Source: Agrobacterium tumefaciens (GTDB lineage Bacteria; Pseudomonadota; Alphaproteobacteria; Rhizobiales; Rhizobiaceae). Taken from it: DNA of 64,000 bases. The notes beneath the pieces were generated by a model that searched no databases, was not told where the DNA came from, and was given only the letters and a program-made list of their open reading frames with translations. Position 1 is the first letter of the stretch. Every line of letters starts with the position of its first letter. The position numbers and the translations under genes are program-made. The stretch spans positions 310,001-374,000 of the forward strand of contig NZ_CP072308.1 in assembly GCF_017726655.1 (NCBI RefSeq), written 5' to 3'. Below, piece by piece: positions 32,866-41,467 of this stretch.

Positions 32866-32977
32866 AGAAAAGCCTGCCGAAGATCGTCAGGATAGCAGCC
32901 AGGTTGACACTTAGGTCAACTGCTACCCGGATGTCTCCGGTAGACTTGCTGGCTTCGAGTGAGAACTTAGCCTTCAT
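32864..32977 (-). CDS. Very small protein (37 residues)
   Basis: The ORF reads MKAKFSLEASKSTGDIRVAV and ends AAILTIFGRLF, with a good aggaga site eight bases before the ATG. Its stop abuts the terminator of the + strand transcript. The hydrophobic end could insert in a membrane. It may be a phage or junction-region peptide. Support is the ribosome site and clean frame only. Confidence 0.5.
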   Translation of the reverse strand: MKAKFSLEASKSTGDIRVAVDLSVNLAAILTIFGRLF

Positions 32978-33276
32978 AGGCTTCTCCTACTCGGGTGTGG
33001 CAGACTGCTACTTAACCGCTTTCCACACCAAACCCAGCCATGCTTGGGGGGATTATTTTACGCCATCGGCTCCCCCTCGGGCACGCGGCTCTTTCCTTGT
33101 TGATGTGAATCTAACAGTTCGGCTGCGCGTTTGCCAGTCCCCTATCTAGTAACCACCGGACATTATGCCGTCGCATAAGTTGCACCACCAGAACGCCCGC
33201 AGAACGAATTCTGCAAACTGCGCCAGAAAACTGCAAACTGGTGATTCAGGAAATGCCGCTAAGTGTTTGAAATAAT
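32978..33276. other. Prophage-host junction region
   Basis: About 300 bases without a clear gene between the last prophage gene and tRNA-Arg. It holds the repeat ctgcaaactg twice (near 33211 and 33230) and an A/T-rich stretch before the tRNA. The attachment core is expected at or next to the tRNA 3' end. I see no other signal. Confidence 0.5.
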
Positions 33277-33353
33277 TGGCGACCCCTGCAGGACTCGAAC
33301 CTGCGACCTACTGCTTAGAAGGCAGTTGCTCTATCCAGTTGAGCTAAGGGGCC
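33277..33353 (-). tRNA. tRNA-Arg (UCU), probable prophage attachment site
   Basis: A complete 77-base tRNA with encoded CCA. Acceptor GGCCCCT pairs with AGGGGTC (one G-U), the anticodon loop is CTTCTAA (anticodon TCT) and the T arm is GCAGG-TTCGAGT-CCTGC. Its 3' end faces the prophage, the usual orientation for integration at a tRNA 3' end. Confidence 0.95.
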
Positions 33354-33395
33354 GTCCTGCCGGGCAGCGGTGCTGCCGGCGAAAACTGCGGTGTT

Positions 33396-33701
33396 TCAGT
33401 GCGTCCAGGGCTGGGTGCGGTTGAAACGGAAATTATCGGTGTAGGAAACCACCTGGCGCGCTGCTTCCTTCGGCTGGATCACGCGGTATTCGATGCCCTT
33501 GCGCTGGGCATAGGCTTCGGCCTGTTCCTGCGTGTCGAATGTCAGCTTCACCTGCTGCTTCATGTCGGAACTGGAGGTATAGCCCATGATCGGATCGATC
33601 TTGCGCGGAACCTCGGCGTCGAATTCCAGAACCCAGACATTGGTCTTCGCCTTGCCGGATTGCATGGCGGTTTTTGCAGGGCGGTAAATCTTCGCAGACA
33701 T
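33396..33701 (-). CDS. NADH dehydrogenase accessory subunit (NDUFS4-like)
   Basis: The 101-residue protein matches the ETC complex I 18 kDa subunit family, which stabilises the peripheral arm of respiratory complex I. Features include the start MSAKIYRPAKTAMQSGKAKT, the central DPIMGYTSSSDMKQQVKLTF, and the end ARQVVSYTDNFRFNRTQPWT. This family is found in alphaproteobacteria and mitochondria, helping place the host. It stands alone between two tRNA genes. Confidence 0.95.
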   Translation of the reverse strand: MSAKIYRPAKTAMQSGKAKTNVWVLEFDAEVPRKIDPIMGYTSSSDMKQQVKLTFDTQEQAEAYAQRKGIEYRVIQPKEAARQVVSYTDNFRFNRTQPWTH

Positions 33702-33968
33702 GTCGAAACTGCTCCGGTTGACGAATGGGGCATATGACCCCGAAATTATCCATCACGTACCTGAATAGAATAACCAAATCGTGTCAGGAACGTTGAATTT
33801 GAAATGGACTGACTTCAGTTGAGAGTCAAGACGATTATCCCCTTGGAGCCGGATCGCGCGGGCTCGCTTACCCGTTCACTTTCGACCGAGGGCATCTTGT
33901 CCCAATAAAGATGAAATTCCCTGTTGCGGACTGCGGGTGAACCGTGTATTCCCCAGCCATCGCCTCGG

Positions 33969-34045
<77 letters not shown>

Positions 34046-34095
34046 TTTTAAAGCTGAATATCAGCTTTCCGGCGTAAGCCTTCCCAACATAATGA

Positions 34096-35238
34096 TTATT
34101 CGGCGTGCGGTCCTGCAAGCGTGCTTTCCGCCGTGCCTATCGTCATGACGTTGCCGCGCCACGCGACGGCGGTACCGATCCAGCTTCTCGCCCAGACGAC
34201 GGGCATGAGCATGTCCCGCGCAATCATGGCGGGGAGCGTGTGGAACGAGATAGGCCAGCGGTTGAGGGCGGCAAGCGCGAGTTCCGGTACATACATCAGC
34301 GCGAGAACCGCAAAGGCGGTTGCGACGAGGCTCATCTCCATCATGGCGGCGGCTGCCACGGCGAAGAGAAGCGGGGGCAACGAACCGGTGAGGATTTCGG
34401 GGGCGAAGTAGTGGGGAAAAGTCACGCGGCGCAGCCGCGCCCAGCGCGCCTGGCGGGACCAGATTTCGCCCGCGTGGCGGCGGCCAAGTGGCTGTTCGAA
34501 CGGCGCGGAAACCAGATGCACCTTAAGACCGGCGCTTCGCACGAGCTTCGTCGACGCTGCATCCTCGGCAATTTCCGCCGCCAGTGCGCGAATTCCGCCA
34601 TGGTCTTCGAGGAACGGTTTGTTCCACAACATCGACTTGCCCTGTGCGAAGCCAATTCCGATTGCTTCCGCCGCATATTGCCAGCGACCCTGGGAACCGT
34701 TGAGGAAGGCGCATTCGACATGCGCCCAAAAGCCGATCGGGCGTGATCCGAGCGGCGGCGAGCAGACGAGCCCGCTAGCCGGTTGCCAGGCTGACATCAT
34801 GGTTTTGATATAGGATGTCGGCATCAGCACGTTGGAATCGGCGAGAATGACCCAGTCATGTCGCGCTGCCCGCCAGCCCTTGACGCAATTGTTCAGTTTT
34901 GGATTGGCGCTGATGCGATCATCACCCGTCAGCAATTGCGTTGGGATCATCGGATGGGCCGCTTCAGCCCTGCGAACTTCCTCGATGACCGGATCGTCTT
35001 GGTCGGCCACGCAGAACAGGAGTTCATAATCTGGCCAGTCCAACTCGAAGGCGCGTGCAAGCGTGAGCGGCGTGAAGGTTTCCACCCCTCGCAGCGGGAC
35101 CACGACCGAGACAGGCGGACGTTGCCTGACAAGGTCATTATCCGCCTCTCGCCGCATCAGCCGCCAGCCAGCGAGAACGATTCCGAGAAGATTGAAGCCG
35201 ATGAGCAGCGTTGCGCAAAGAGCGAAGACGGTTTCCAT
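34096..35238 (-). CDS. Ceramide glucosyltransferase-like glycosyltransferase (GT21)
   Basis: The 380-residue membrane enzyme likely adds a sugar from a nucleotide sugar to ceramide or another lipid. It has an N-terminal span (VFALCATLLIGFNLLGIVLA), a GT-A domain with VSVVVPLRG, DWVILADSNVLM and EIWSRQARWARL (a QxxRW-type motif), and two or three C-terminal spans. These features fit GT21 and the related HpnI group. The ATG at 35238 is chosen because upstream in-frame codons lack a ribosome site and would precede the membrane start. Agrobacterium is known to have such a lipid glycosyltransferase; substrate here is inference. Confidence 0.8.
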   Translation of the reverse strand: METVFALCATLLIGFNLLGIVLAGWRLMRREADNDLVRQRPPVSVVVPLRGVETFTPLTLARAFELDWPDYELLFCVADQDDPVIEEVRRAEAAHPMIPTQLLTGDDRISANPKLNNCVKGWRAARHDWVILADSNVLMPTSYIKTMMSAWQPASGLVCSPPLGSRPIGFWAHVECAFLNGSQGRWQYAAEAIGIGFAQGKSMLWNKPFLEDHGGIRALAAEIAEDAASTKLVRSAGLKVHLVSAPFEQPLGRRHAGEIWSRQARWARLRRVTFPHYFAPEILTGSLPPLLFAVAAAAMMEMSLVATAFAVLALMYVPELALAALNRWPISFHTLPAMIARDMLMPVVWARSWIGTAVAWRGNVMTIGTAESTLAGPHAE

Positions 35239-35367
35239 GCGGGCCAGTTCCACTTCCGATGTTGGGGCGGTCCAGCCGCCGATTCCATGGAATTCGTCTC
35301 TGCCGATTATAACGTTTGCGTGACAGTTACATGTCATCATGACGGGGCGGGCCATCGGGTTCCGCGC

Positions 35368-35395
35368 AAAAGAAAAGCCCTCCGTATCGAAGGGC
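35368..35395 (-). terminator. Terminator after DUF982 gene
   Basis: On the - strand, gccct and agggc form a five-pair stem with a nine-base loop, followed by ttttctttt. It ends the reverse DUF982 gene. Confidence 0.6.
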
Positions 35396-35420
35396 CCAGT
35401 CTTTATGATGGTTGTCAGTT

Positions 35421-35690
35421 TCAGTGCACGTTCAGGATATGCGCATGGCTGCTCGCAACGAGAAATGATTCTCTCGCCTTTTCGATATCGCAACGTCCGG
35501 CGATGGCATCGAGGCAGTTCCTGCGCGCCTCCTCATATTCAGGCCCGTGTTCTTCGGGCCAGCGGTACATCAGCATGTCGAGCGCCACCAATGGGCTATA
35601 GATTTCCACCGCCGCCGAAAGCGGAAGATGGATCGCCACAGGCTTCATCCACGAGGCGTGGTGACATGGCTCCGTTTTATGAATCAGCAT
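35421..35690 (-). CDS. DUF982 protein
   Basis: The 89-residue protein fits DUF982, a family almost confined to Rhizobiales, with WPEEHGPEYEEARRNCLDAIAG as the core helix region and FLVASSHAHILN at the end. Function is unknown. The ATG at 35690 has ggaggag six bases upstream, so the longer start is preferred over the one at 35648. Confidence 0.85.
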   Translation of the reverse strand: MLIHKTEPCHHASWMKPVAIHLPLSAAVEIYSPLVALDMLMYRWPEEHGPEYEEARRNCLDAIAGRCDIEKARESFLVASSHAHILNVH

Positions 35691-35770
35691 GCCATTCTCC
35701 TCCCTGTTCTGCCTGCTCTGCAGGCCTTCCCAACTCCCATGCGCGTAATGCCGGCCTCACGGAATTGTTC

Positions 35771-35793
35771 CCGATCACCTAAAATGTGATCGG
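35771..35793. repeat. Inverted repeat upstream of BON gene
   Basis: ccgatcac and gtgatcgg form a perfect eight-base inverted repeat around ctaaaat. It lies between the divergent DUF982 and BON genes and could be an operator or weak hairpin. Confidence 0.4.
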
Positions 35794-35814
35794 CAGGGGG
35801 GTTCCATTTTTTCA

Positions 35815-35856
35815 AGATGAATGGAAGATGAACGAATAGATGAACCGGAGATGAAC
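35815..35856. promoter_or_regulatory. Four helically phased AGATGAA repeats
   Basis: AGATGAA occurs at 35815, 35826, 35838 and 35849, that is at 11-, 12- and 11-base steps, about one helical turn. The last two copies also form GAAC-N7-GAAC (35842-35856), the LexA-type pattern. The row lies 48 bases before the BON gene start. It may be a binding site for an OmpR/PhoB-type regulator or LexA. Confidence 0.5.
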
Positions 35857-35903
35857 AAAACTGGCGCTCAAGCGTTGGTATGTCCATAAGAAGGAGAACG
35901 CAC

Positions 35904-36152
35904 ATGTTCAATATGTCAGGCATTCAGGAAAGCTTCTTCGGCGACCGCATGGCAGGCGTATGCCAGGCGATCACCTCGGCACTGGCCTTCGAATCAGGTC
36001 TTGAAAAGTCGCGTATTTCCGCAAGCGTCGAGAACGACACGATTTATCTCGAAGGCACGGCTGACTCCGTTGAGGCGATCGATATCGCCATCAACCTTGC
36101 CGCTTCCATTTCGAATTGCCGGATTTTGAGCCATATCGAGCCGGTTTACTGA
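35904..36152 (+). CDS. BON-domain protein
   Basis: The 82-residue product is a single BON-like domain with the core ITSALAFESGLEKSRISASV and LEGTADSVEAIDIAINLA, which in other proteins binds membranes or phospholipids. It has no signal peptide, which is less usual. The ATG at 35904 has aaggagaa upstream. Phased repeats lie in its promoter region. Confidence 0.75.
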   Translation: MFNMSGIQESFFGDRMAGVCQAITSALAFESGLEKSRISASVENDTIYLEGTADSVEAIDIAINLAASISNCRILSHIEPVY

Positions 36153-36212
36153 TTATTGCGAGAGCCGGGCGACATTTCGTCCGGCGCATTCAAACGCAAT
36201 AACGCGGCAGCA

Positions 36213-36695
36213 TCACTTCCGGTTGCCAATTTGCGCGCTACGAACCATATCGCCCGGCTTGATGCCATAGCGTTGCGCGGCGCCGCCATTCAACTCCAGC
36301 ACAAATTTGACCGGTCCACGGGAACTGATGATCGCTTCGGAATGCGGAACCGCATTTTCGTGGATATGGGTGATTCGGCCATCGCTGCCGATGAACAGCA
36401 TGTCGAGTGGGATCAGCGTATTGCGCATCCACATGGCGACGGCGCGTGGTTCATCGAAATCGAACAACATGCCGTGGTCAGGCGGCATTGACTTGCGGAA
36501 CATCAGCCCCTGTTCCCGCTGGGCATCGTTCAATGCCAGTTCGGCGGTGAAATCGTATGTTTTTCCTTCCGCTGTCTCAATCGCCAGCGGCTCGGAGGTG
36601 AAGGTCACGCGTTCCTGCGCCTGTGCGGCGCTGGCAAATGCGAAAAAAAGAAGCGCCGCGACGGCGCTCTTCAGCAATTGTGGCAGGGCGGACAT
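36213..36695 (-). CDS. DUF192 secreted protein
   Basis: The 160-residue protein starts with a signal peptide (LLKSAVAALLFFAFASAAQA) and then a DUF192 domain (LALNDAQREQGLMFRKSMPP; NTLIPLDMLFIGSDGRI), with a predicted periplasmic location. Function of DUF192 is unknown. The ATG at 36695 shares its base with the stop codon of the cold-shock gene upstream (TAATG), so the two are coupled. Confidence 0.9.
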   Translation of the reverse strand: MSALPQLLKSAVAALLFFAFASAAQAQERVTFTSEPLAIETAEGKTYDFTAELALNDAQREQGLMFRKSMPPDHGMLFDFDEPRAVAMWMRNTLIPLDMLFIGSDGRITHIHENAVPHSEAIISSRGPVKFVLELNGGAAQRYGIKPGDMVRSAQIGNRK

Positions 36696-37273
36696 TAGTG
36701 CGACATCCCCATCGAAACCGGGTTGTCGGGGTGTATTTCCGCCGCCATGAGGCCCTTGTCGCCGTCGCCATACCGCACCAGCACGACCTGGCCGGGGCGG
36801 AGCTCCGTCAGGCCAAAACGGCGCAGCGTTTCCATATGCACGAAGATATCTTCCGTGCCTTCGCCGCGCGTCAGGAAGCCGAAACCCTTGGTGCGGTTGA
36901 ACCACTTGACGATGGCGCGTTCCAGCCCGCTGGACGGCGTCACCTGGACATGGGTGCGCACCGGCGGCAGCTGCGAGGGGTGAACGGCGGTCGACTGGTC
37001 CATGGAGAGAATGCGGAACGCCTGAAAGCCGCGGTCGCGCCGCTGGATGAGGGCGACAATGCGCGTGCCTTCAAGGATTGTCTGGTAACCGTCGCGACGC
37101 AGGCAGGAGACGTGCAGGAGCACATCCTGTGTGCCATTATCGGGCACGATGAAGCCAAAACCCTTGGCGACATCGAACCACTTTACAACACCGGTGATTT
37201 CGGTCAGGTCCACGGCATCGCCCGAAAGGTCCTCGACATCGACTATCGTTTTCGATGACATCCTATCAGCCAT
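36695..37273 (-). CDS. Double cold-shock-domain protein
   Basis: The 192-residue protein has two cold-shock domains, residues about 25-90 and 118-185. Each shows an RNP1-like KGFGFI or KGFGFL core: VKWFDVAKGFGFIVPDNGTQ and VKWFNRTKGFGFLTRGEGTE. Such two-domain proteins are common in Rhizobiales and bind single-stranded RNA or DNA. The stop overlaps the DUF192 start. The start may be 37273 or the ATG at 37261. Confidence 0.93.
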   Translation of the reverse strand: MADRMSSKTIVDVEDLSGDAVDLTEITGVVKWFDVAKGFGFIVPDNGTQDVLLHVSCLRRDGYQTILEGTRIVALIQRRDRGFQAFRILSMDQSTAVHPSQLPPVRTHVQVTPSSGLERAIVKWFNRTKGFGFLTRGEGTEDIFVHMETLRRFGLTELRPGQVVLVRYGDGDKGLMAAEIHPDNPVSMGMSH

Positions 37274-37464
37274 ATCCTGCCAACCCCTCGATTACGCGCC
37301 ACACACCGGTCAACTGATTCCCAGGCGCCAGATTAACATCTTGGTAACGGTTTCACGCAAGCCCTAGTTTTTGATTTACGCAGCTGCTTTTATGTCGCCG
37401 TCCTTGTCCGGGGCTTGCCATCAGGCGTTTATCGGTTCCGGACCTTGTAATGGAGAGAGCTAAA

Positions 37465-37904
37465 ATGCGGTATCTGCACACGATGGTTCGCGTCAAAGAC
37501 CTTGGCGAATCACTGAAATTCTATGTCGACCTGCTTGGCATGACGGAAATACGCCGGATCGAGAACGAAAAGGGCAAGTTTACGCTGGTGTTTCTTGCCG
37601 CGCGTGATGACATTGCTGCGGCGAAGGAGAACAAGGCTCCCTGCCTCGAGCTCACTTATAATTGGGATACCGAAGACTATACGGGCGGTCGCAACTTCGG
37701 CCATCTGGCCTATGAAGTCGACAATATCTACGACTTCTGCGCGCACCTGCAGGAGAACGGCGTCGTCATCAACCGCCCCCGCGGGACGGCCACATGGCCT
37801 TCGTGCGCTCACCGGACGGCATTTCATTCGAAATTTTGCAGAAAGGCGAAAGCCTCGCACCAGCCGAGCCGTGGATATCTATGCAGAACACCGGTTCCTG
37901 GTAG
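37465..37904 (+). pseudogene. gloA: Lactoylglutathione lyase (glyoxalase I), frameshifted
   Basis: The reading frame encodes a GloA-type enzyme that isomerises the methylglyoxal-glutathione adduct: MRYLHTMVRVKDLGESLKFY and APCLELTYNW, with metal ligands H5, E62 and H80. At 37776-37780 a run of five Cs shifts the frame. The corrected frame reads [20 protein letters not shown], brings back the last metal ligand (E123) and stops at 37902-37904, giving 146 residues, the normal length. As written, the protein ends in unrelated sequence near 37923 and lacks the last ligand. A sequencing error or a real mutation is possible. Confidence 0.85.
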
Positions 37905-38061
37905 GGATTATCCGGTGAGGTAGCGGCGTTTTCGGGTGCTCTTGCCTTGTCCCGAAAGGATGAGGCATAGTCCTCGAATCAAAAACGGCCTGTTCCGTTT
38001 TGGAAAAGCAGACGATTCCGTTCCCGTGCTGCTGTTGTAAATGCAAGATACGGAGGCACCC

Positions 38062-39300
38062 ATGAAATCTGTCGAAAGCGCGAAAGGACGCGTTGTCTGT
38101 CAGCGTTTTCTCGCCGCTGTTTCGCTGCTTGGGCTTTCCGGATGCGTTTCGGCAGTGACCGACGACGAGATGGCGGCCGCCGCCAAAAAGCCCGAAATTG
38201 CCGCGCCGCAAAAGCCCCAGGCGCCAGCGTCTGCCGCCGCCACCCAGCCCGGCCATTATGTGGATCCCGCCGTGGCGTCCGCTGCCGGTGCGGCGGCAGC
38301 ACCTGTCCATCCCCAGGCTCCTGGCACCCCGGCTCAGGCCTATGGCGCCGCCGCTGATATCGGCGGCCTGGCGACCCAGCCAACGGCGATTTCTGCTGGA
38401 ACGACAAGCATCTATTCCAGTGCCGCACCCGCCGTTGTAACAGGCGCACCTGGAGCCGCTTCAAACAGGATTGTCCCCGCAGTCAGCAGCGTTTATTCCG
38501 CGCCCGTGCCAGCGGCGCAACCGCAACCGGTCTCAGCACCGGTCGTGCCCCCGGCGGCTCAGCTGCCAGCGGAACAGCACACGGAAAATCGCCAGCCGGT
38601 TCCGGTTGCCGTGCCGGTCCCGCAGCCGGCCTCCGGGCAGGTGGCAGCGGTTGCCGGGCAACCGGCTTCGGATGCGGCAGGTGAGGCGCCGGAAAGTGAT
38701 GGCAAGGGCGTGACGCTGGCGGCATTTTTCGCAGGGGCTGCCAAGAAGCGCCTGCCCAAGATGATCGAGAGCGGGTCGGCTGATACTACGCAGGTGGCGG
38801 CCTTGCCGGCAGGGCAGGGGGGAACAATGGGCATTGCGCTTTACGGTCGCTCGGTGATGTCCGATGAGTTTGATGATGCGCATCTCGATGAAGAAGACGA
38901 CCAGCCGACCGGCCTGATGAAGCTTGCCTCTCTTTCAGGCCTCACGCGTGTCTCCCCGAACGGGTTGTTTCTCCAGACCGATCACGTCGAGGTCGGCTGT
39001 TTCAAGCCGGAACTGGTGCGCATGATCAAGGATGTCGAGCGGCACTATAATAGCCCGGCGATCGTCACCTCGGGTTATCGCCCGCCGAAAGGCATCAGGC
39101 AGGGCTCCAAACATTATACGTGTGATGCCGCGGACATTCAGATCAAGGGTGTTTCCAAGTGGGAGCTTGCCACCTATCTGCGGTCCCTGCCGGATCGCGG
39201 TGGGGTGGGCACCTATTGCCACACGGAGTCCGTTCATATGGATACGGGCGAGCCAAGAGACTGGAACTGGCGCTGCCGCCGCACCGCCGCGCGTCGCTGA
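38062..39300 (+). CDS. Lipoprotein with peptidase M15-like C-terminal domain
   Basis: This 412-residue protein has a lipobox (LGLSGC) near residue 33, a long Ala/Pro-rich low-complexity linker (about 45-260), then an M15-type domain. The latter shows IVTSGYRPP, SKHYTCDAADI and ESVHMD, with the zinc-binding His and Asp expected of the YcbK/VanY-like family. It probably trims peptidoglycan or anchors near the wall. The ATG at 38062 is chosen since the upstream start at 38041 would put the signal deeper. Confidence 0.85.
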   Translation: MKSVESAKGRVVCQRFLAAVSLLGLSGCVSAVTDDEMAAAAKKPEIAAPQKPQAPASAAATQPGHYVDPAVASAAGAAAAPVHPQAPGTPAQAYGAAADIGGLATQPTAISAGTTSIYSSAAPAVVTGAPGAASNRIVPAVSSVYSAPVPAAQPQPVSAPVVPPAAQLPAEQHTENRQPVPVAVPVPQPASGQVAAVAGQPASDAAGEAPESDGKGVTLAAFFAGAAKKRLPKMIESGSADTTQVAALPAGQGGTMGIALYGRSVMSDEFDDAHLDEEDDQPTGLMKLASLSGLTRVSPNGLFLQTDHVEVGCFKPELVRMIKDVERHYNSPAIVTSGYRPPKGIRQGSKHYTCDAADIQIKGVSKWELATYLRSLPDRGGVGTYCHTESVHMDTGEPRDWNWRCRRTAARR

Positions 39301-39427
39301 TTCCCAACTGATCAGATTGTAAGCCAACGCACGGGCGTGTTAGCCCGCGAGCGCCGCAACCGTGGACGCCAGGCTTTCTTTGCTGTAGGACGCGGCCATC
39401 CGATTTTCCGCTTATGGTGCCCGCGAA

Positions 39428-40171
39428 ATGCAGCCGATCTCCACCTTTCCTGTCTATATTATTTCAATTGCCCGTGCGCGGGCGCGGCTGGAGAAAATGC
39501 TGGAGGGGGCCTCTGGCCTCGATCTTGATCTGCGGCCGGTCGACGGTGTCGATGGTAAAACCATTGCCCCTGAGAATTGGCGCGATTTCGACCGAAGCGG
39601 TTTTGAATTGCGCAATGGCCGCCATGCGCTGCCGGGCGAATATGGTTGTTATGCCAGCCACATCAAGGCGCTGGAACTCTTCCTGTCGACCGATGCGCCC
39701 GTCGCCGTCGTCGTCGAAGATGACGTCGCTTTCACGCCTGATTTTTCGGAGCGGGTAAAGGCGATCGTTGCGATCATGCCGGACGATGCGATCGTGAAAC
39801 TGACAAACCACCGCCGCAAAGGTTTCAAGGGCCGCGGAACCAGCGCGCTTGGCGACAGTTTCGGCCGCTGCATTTACGGCCCGCAAGGGTCTTCCGCATG
39901 CTACATCATCTCGCGCCGCGCCGCGCAACGCTTCCTAAACGCCGCGCGCGTCATGACGCTGCCTTTCGACCGCGCTCTGGAATGCGGCTGGGGTTACGGC
40001 ACAAAGGTCTACGTGACAGACAAGGATTTCCTGCCCTTCGGCGACCCGAATACGCTGGTCGCGACACGAGCGGAATATAAGAAGAGCAAATTCGCGCGCA
40101 TAAAGCGCGTGCCAGCCTACCTTTCCAGCTTCTACGACAATATAGCGCGCTACATCTACGCTTATCGCTGA
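39428..40171 (+). CDS. GT25-family glycosyltransferase
   Basis: The 247-residue enzyme fits family 25, used in lipopolysaccharide core or O-antigen synthesis. It starts PVYIISIARARARLEKM, has LPGEYGCYASHIKALELF and the DxD-like VVVEDDVAF, then YIISRRAAQRFL and LPFDRALECGWG. It is cytoplasmic or membrane associated. It is a single gene between the M15 lipoprotein and tRNA-Lys, with no other sugar genes nearby. Confidence 0.88.
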   Translation: MQPISTFPVYIISIARARARLEKMLEGASGLDLDLRPVDGVDGKTIAPENWRDFDRSGFELRNGRHALPGEYGCYASHIKALELFLSTDAPVAVVVEDDVAFTPDFSERVKAIVAIMPDDAIVKLTNHRRKGFKGRGTSALGDSFGRCIYGPQGSSACYIISRRAAQRFLNAARVMTLPFDRALECGWGYGTKVYVTDKDFLPFGDPNTLVATRAEYKKSKFARIKRVPAYLSSFYDNIARYIYAYR

Positions 40172-40336
40172 CCTGCACAGCTTGAGCTAGATCAACGTCG
40201 GGCTCGGCGCGTGGGCGGCGGGAGCCGGCCACGTGGTTTCAATCCACCCAATATCAAGCTTTTGACGCATTGCGGCTGACGGACAGGCGCGGAGCGCTTA
40301 AGTCTTTCATGAGGAAACGGAAAAGATATTTTGAGG

Positions 40337-40412
40337 TGGTGAGAGCGCAGGGATTCGAACCCTGGACCTACTGATTAAAAGTCAGTTGCTCTACCGGCTG
40401 AGCTACGCTCTC
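40337..40412 (-). tRNA. tRNA-Lys (UUU)
   Basis: A complete 76-base tRNA with encoded CCA: acceptor GAGAGCG/CGCTCTC, anticodon loop CTTTTAA (anticodon TTT) and T arm CAGGG-TTCGAAT-CCCTG. Confidence 0.95.
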
Positions 40413-40692
40413 CCGCGGCGGGCTTGGTTGCCCTTCGGAAGTGCGCGGAACATAGGTAGAGCGATCCGTTCGGTCAACCCAAAAAAAGCGGTTTCAACAC
40501 TCAATACGGTTTTTTTTGTCGCACCCCCAAAAAGGTGATTGGAGAGAGGCGGCGGCTGGGGCTAAAACCGGCCTCAGGCATGTCGGGCCGATGGGTGAAA
40601 TCCTTTTGCAGCAATGACATGCACGAAATGAATGTGTAAAGCGGCGGCGAATCGAAGGAATCGCATCGGCTTTGCGGGATGCGGAGTTTTTC

Positions 40693-41439
40693 TTGTCGAT
40701 CGCCGATATTTCCCTTTTCAGCGCCCTTCTGGCTGGTGCGCTTTCGTTCCTGTCGCCCTGCGTCCTGCCGCTGGTGCCGCCGTACCTCTGTTATATGGCC
40801 GGCGTTTCGGTGGAGCAGTTCAGGGCGGAAGATGCGGCGCCGCGGCCGGAGATTCGCCGGGCGGTGTTGCTTTCGGCCTTTTTCTTCACGCTGGGTTTTG
40901 CGACCGTGTTTGTGGCGCTTGGGGCAGGCGCCTCGACGATCGGCACCTTGCTGCGCCAGAATCTCGACATTCTCGCCAAGATCGGCGGTTTCATCATCAT
41001 CCTGATGGGCCTGAACTTCCTCGGTGTTTTCCGCATCGGCCTCTTTGCCCGCGAAGCGCGGTTTCAAAGTGGGGGCAAGCCGGCGACAGTGTCAGGCGCT
41101 TATGTGATGGGGCTTGCCTTCGCCTTCGGCTGGACACCCTGCATAGGTCCAGTACTGGGGGCGATCCTGGGTGTCGCCGCCGCGCGTGATACCGTGGGCG
41201 ACGGCGCGATGCTGCTTGCAGTCTATTCGCTTGGCCTTGCGGTGCCGTTCTGGATCGCGGCGGCGTTTTCCGGGTCCTTCATGCGTTTCCTTGTCCGCTT
41301 CCGCCGCCATCTCGGCTTGGTTGAAAAGCTGCTGGGCGTGTTACTGGTGCTCACCGGCCTCGCTTTCATGTCCGGTTTCATCACCAATGTGGCGATCTGG
41401 TTCCAGGAGACCTTTCCGATCCTGATGAAAATCGGCTAA
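40693..41439 (+). CDS. ccdA: Cytochrome c biogenesis protein CcdA
   Basis: The 248-residue inner-membrane protein has six probable spans and the two reactive cysteines of the CcdA/DsbD family, in LSPCVLPL and GWTPCIGP. It moves electrons from cytoplasmic thioredoxin to the periplasm for haem c attachment. The TTG at 40693 is chosen because ggag lies six bases before it; a TTG at 40672 is in frame but has no site. It likely forms a short transcript with the next gene, 28 bases downstream. Confidence 0.88.
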   Translation: MSIADISLFSALLAGALSFLSPCVLPLVPPYLCYMAGVSVEQFRAEDAAPRPEIRRAVLLSAFFFTLGFATVFVALGAGASTIGTLLRQNLDILAKIGGFIIILMGLNFLGVFRIGLFAREARFQSGGKPATVSGAYVMGLAFAFGWTPCIGPVLGAILGVAAARDTVGDGAMLLAVYSLGLAVPFWIAAAFSGSFMRFLVRFRRHLGLVEKLLGVLLVLTGLAFMSGFITNVAIWFQETFPILMKIG

Positions 41440-41467
41440 GCCTCCGCTGACATATTAGGCGAGGGGA

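Larger units (their letters stand above)
1..33276. mobile_element. Prophage (siphovirus, HK97/lambda-like), left end outside window
   Basis: The region holds a continuous phage gene order: HNH endonuclease, terminases, portal, protease, capsid, connectors, tail, lysis, cargo genes and nucleotide-metabolism genes. It then gives way to housekeeping chromosome. The right edge is placed at the 3' end of tRNA-Arg(UCU), because tRNA 3' ends are common phage integration sites and host genes start directly behind it. No integrase, excisionase, repressor or replication gene is visible, so these must lie to the left of position 1. The exact attachment core cannot be defined without the other end. Confidence 0.9.

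Noticed and set aside
32904..33149. An 81-codon + strand frame after the prophage terminator
   Set aside because: No ribosome site, unlikely composition, and it lies antisense to the small reverse ORF and across a non-coding region.
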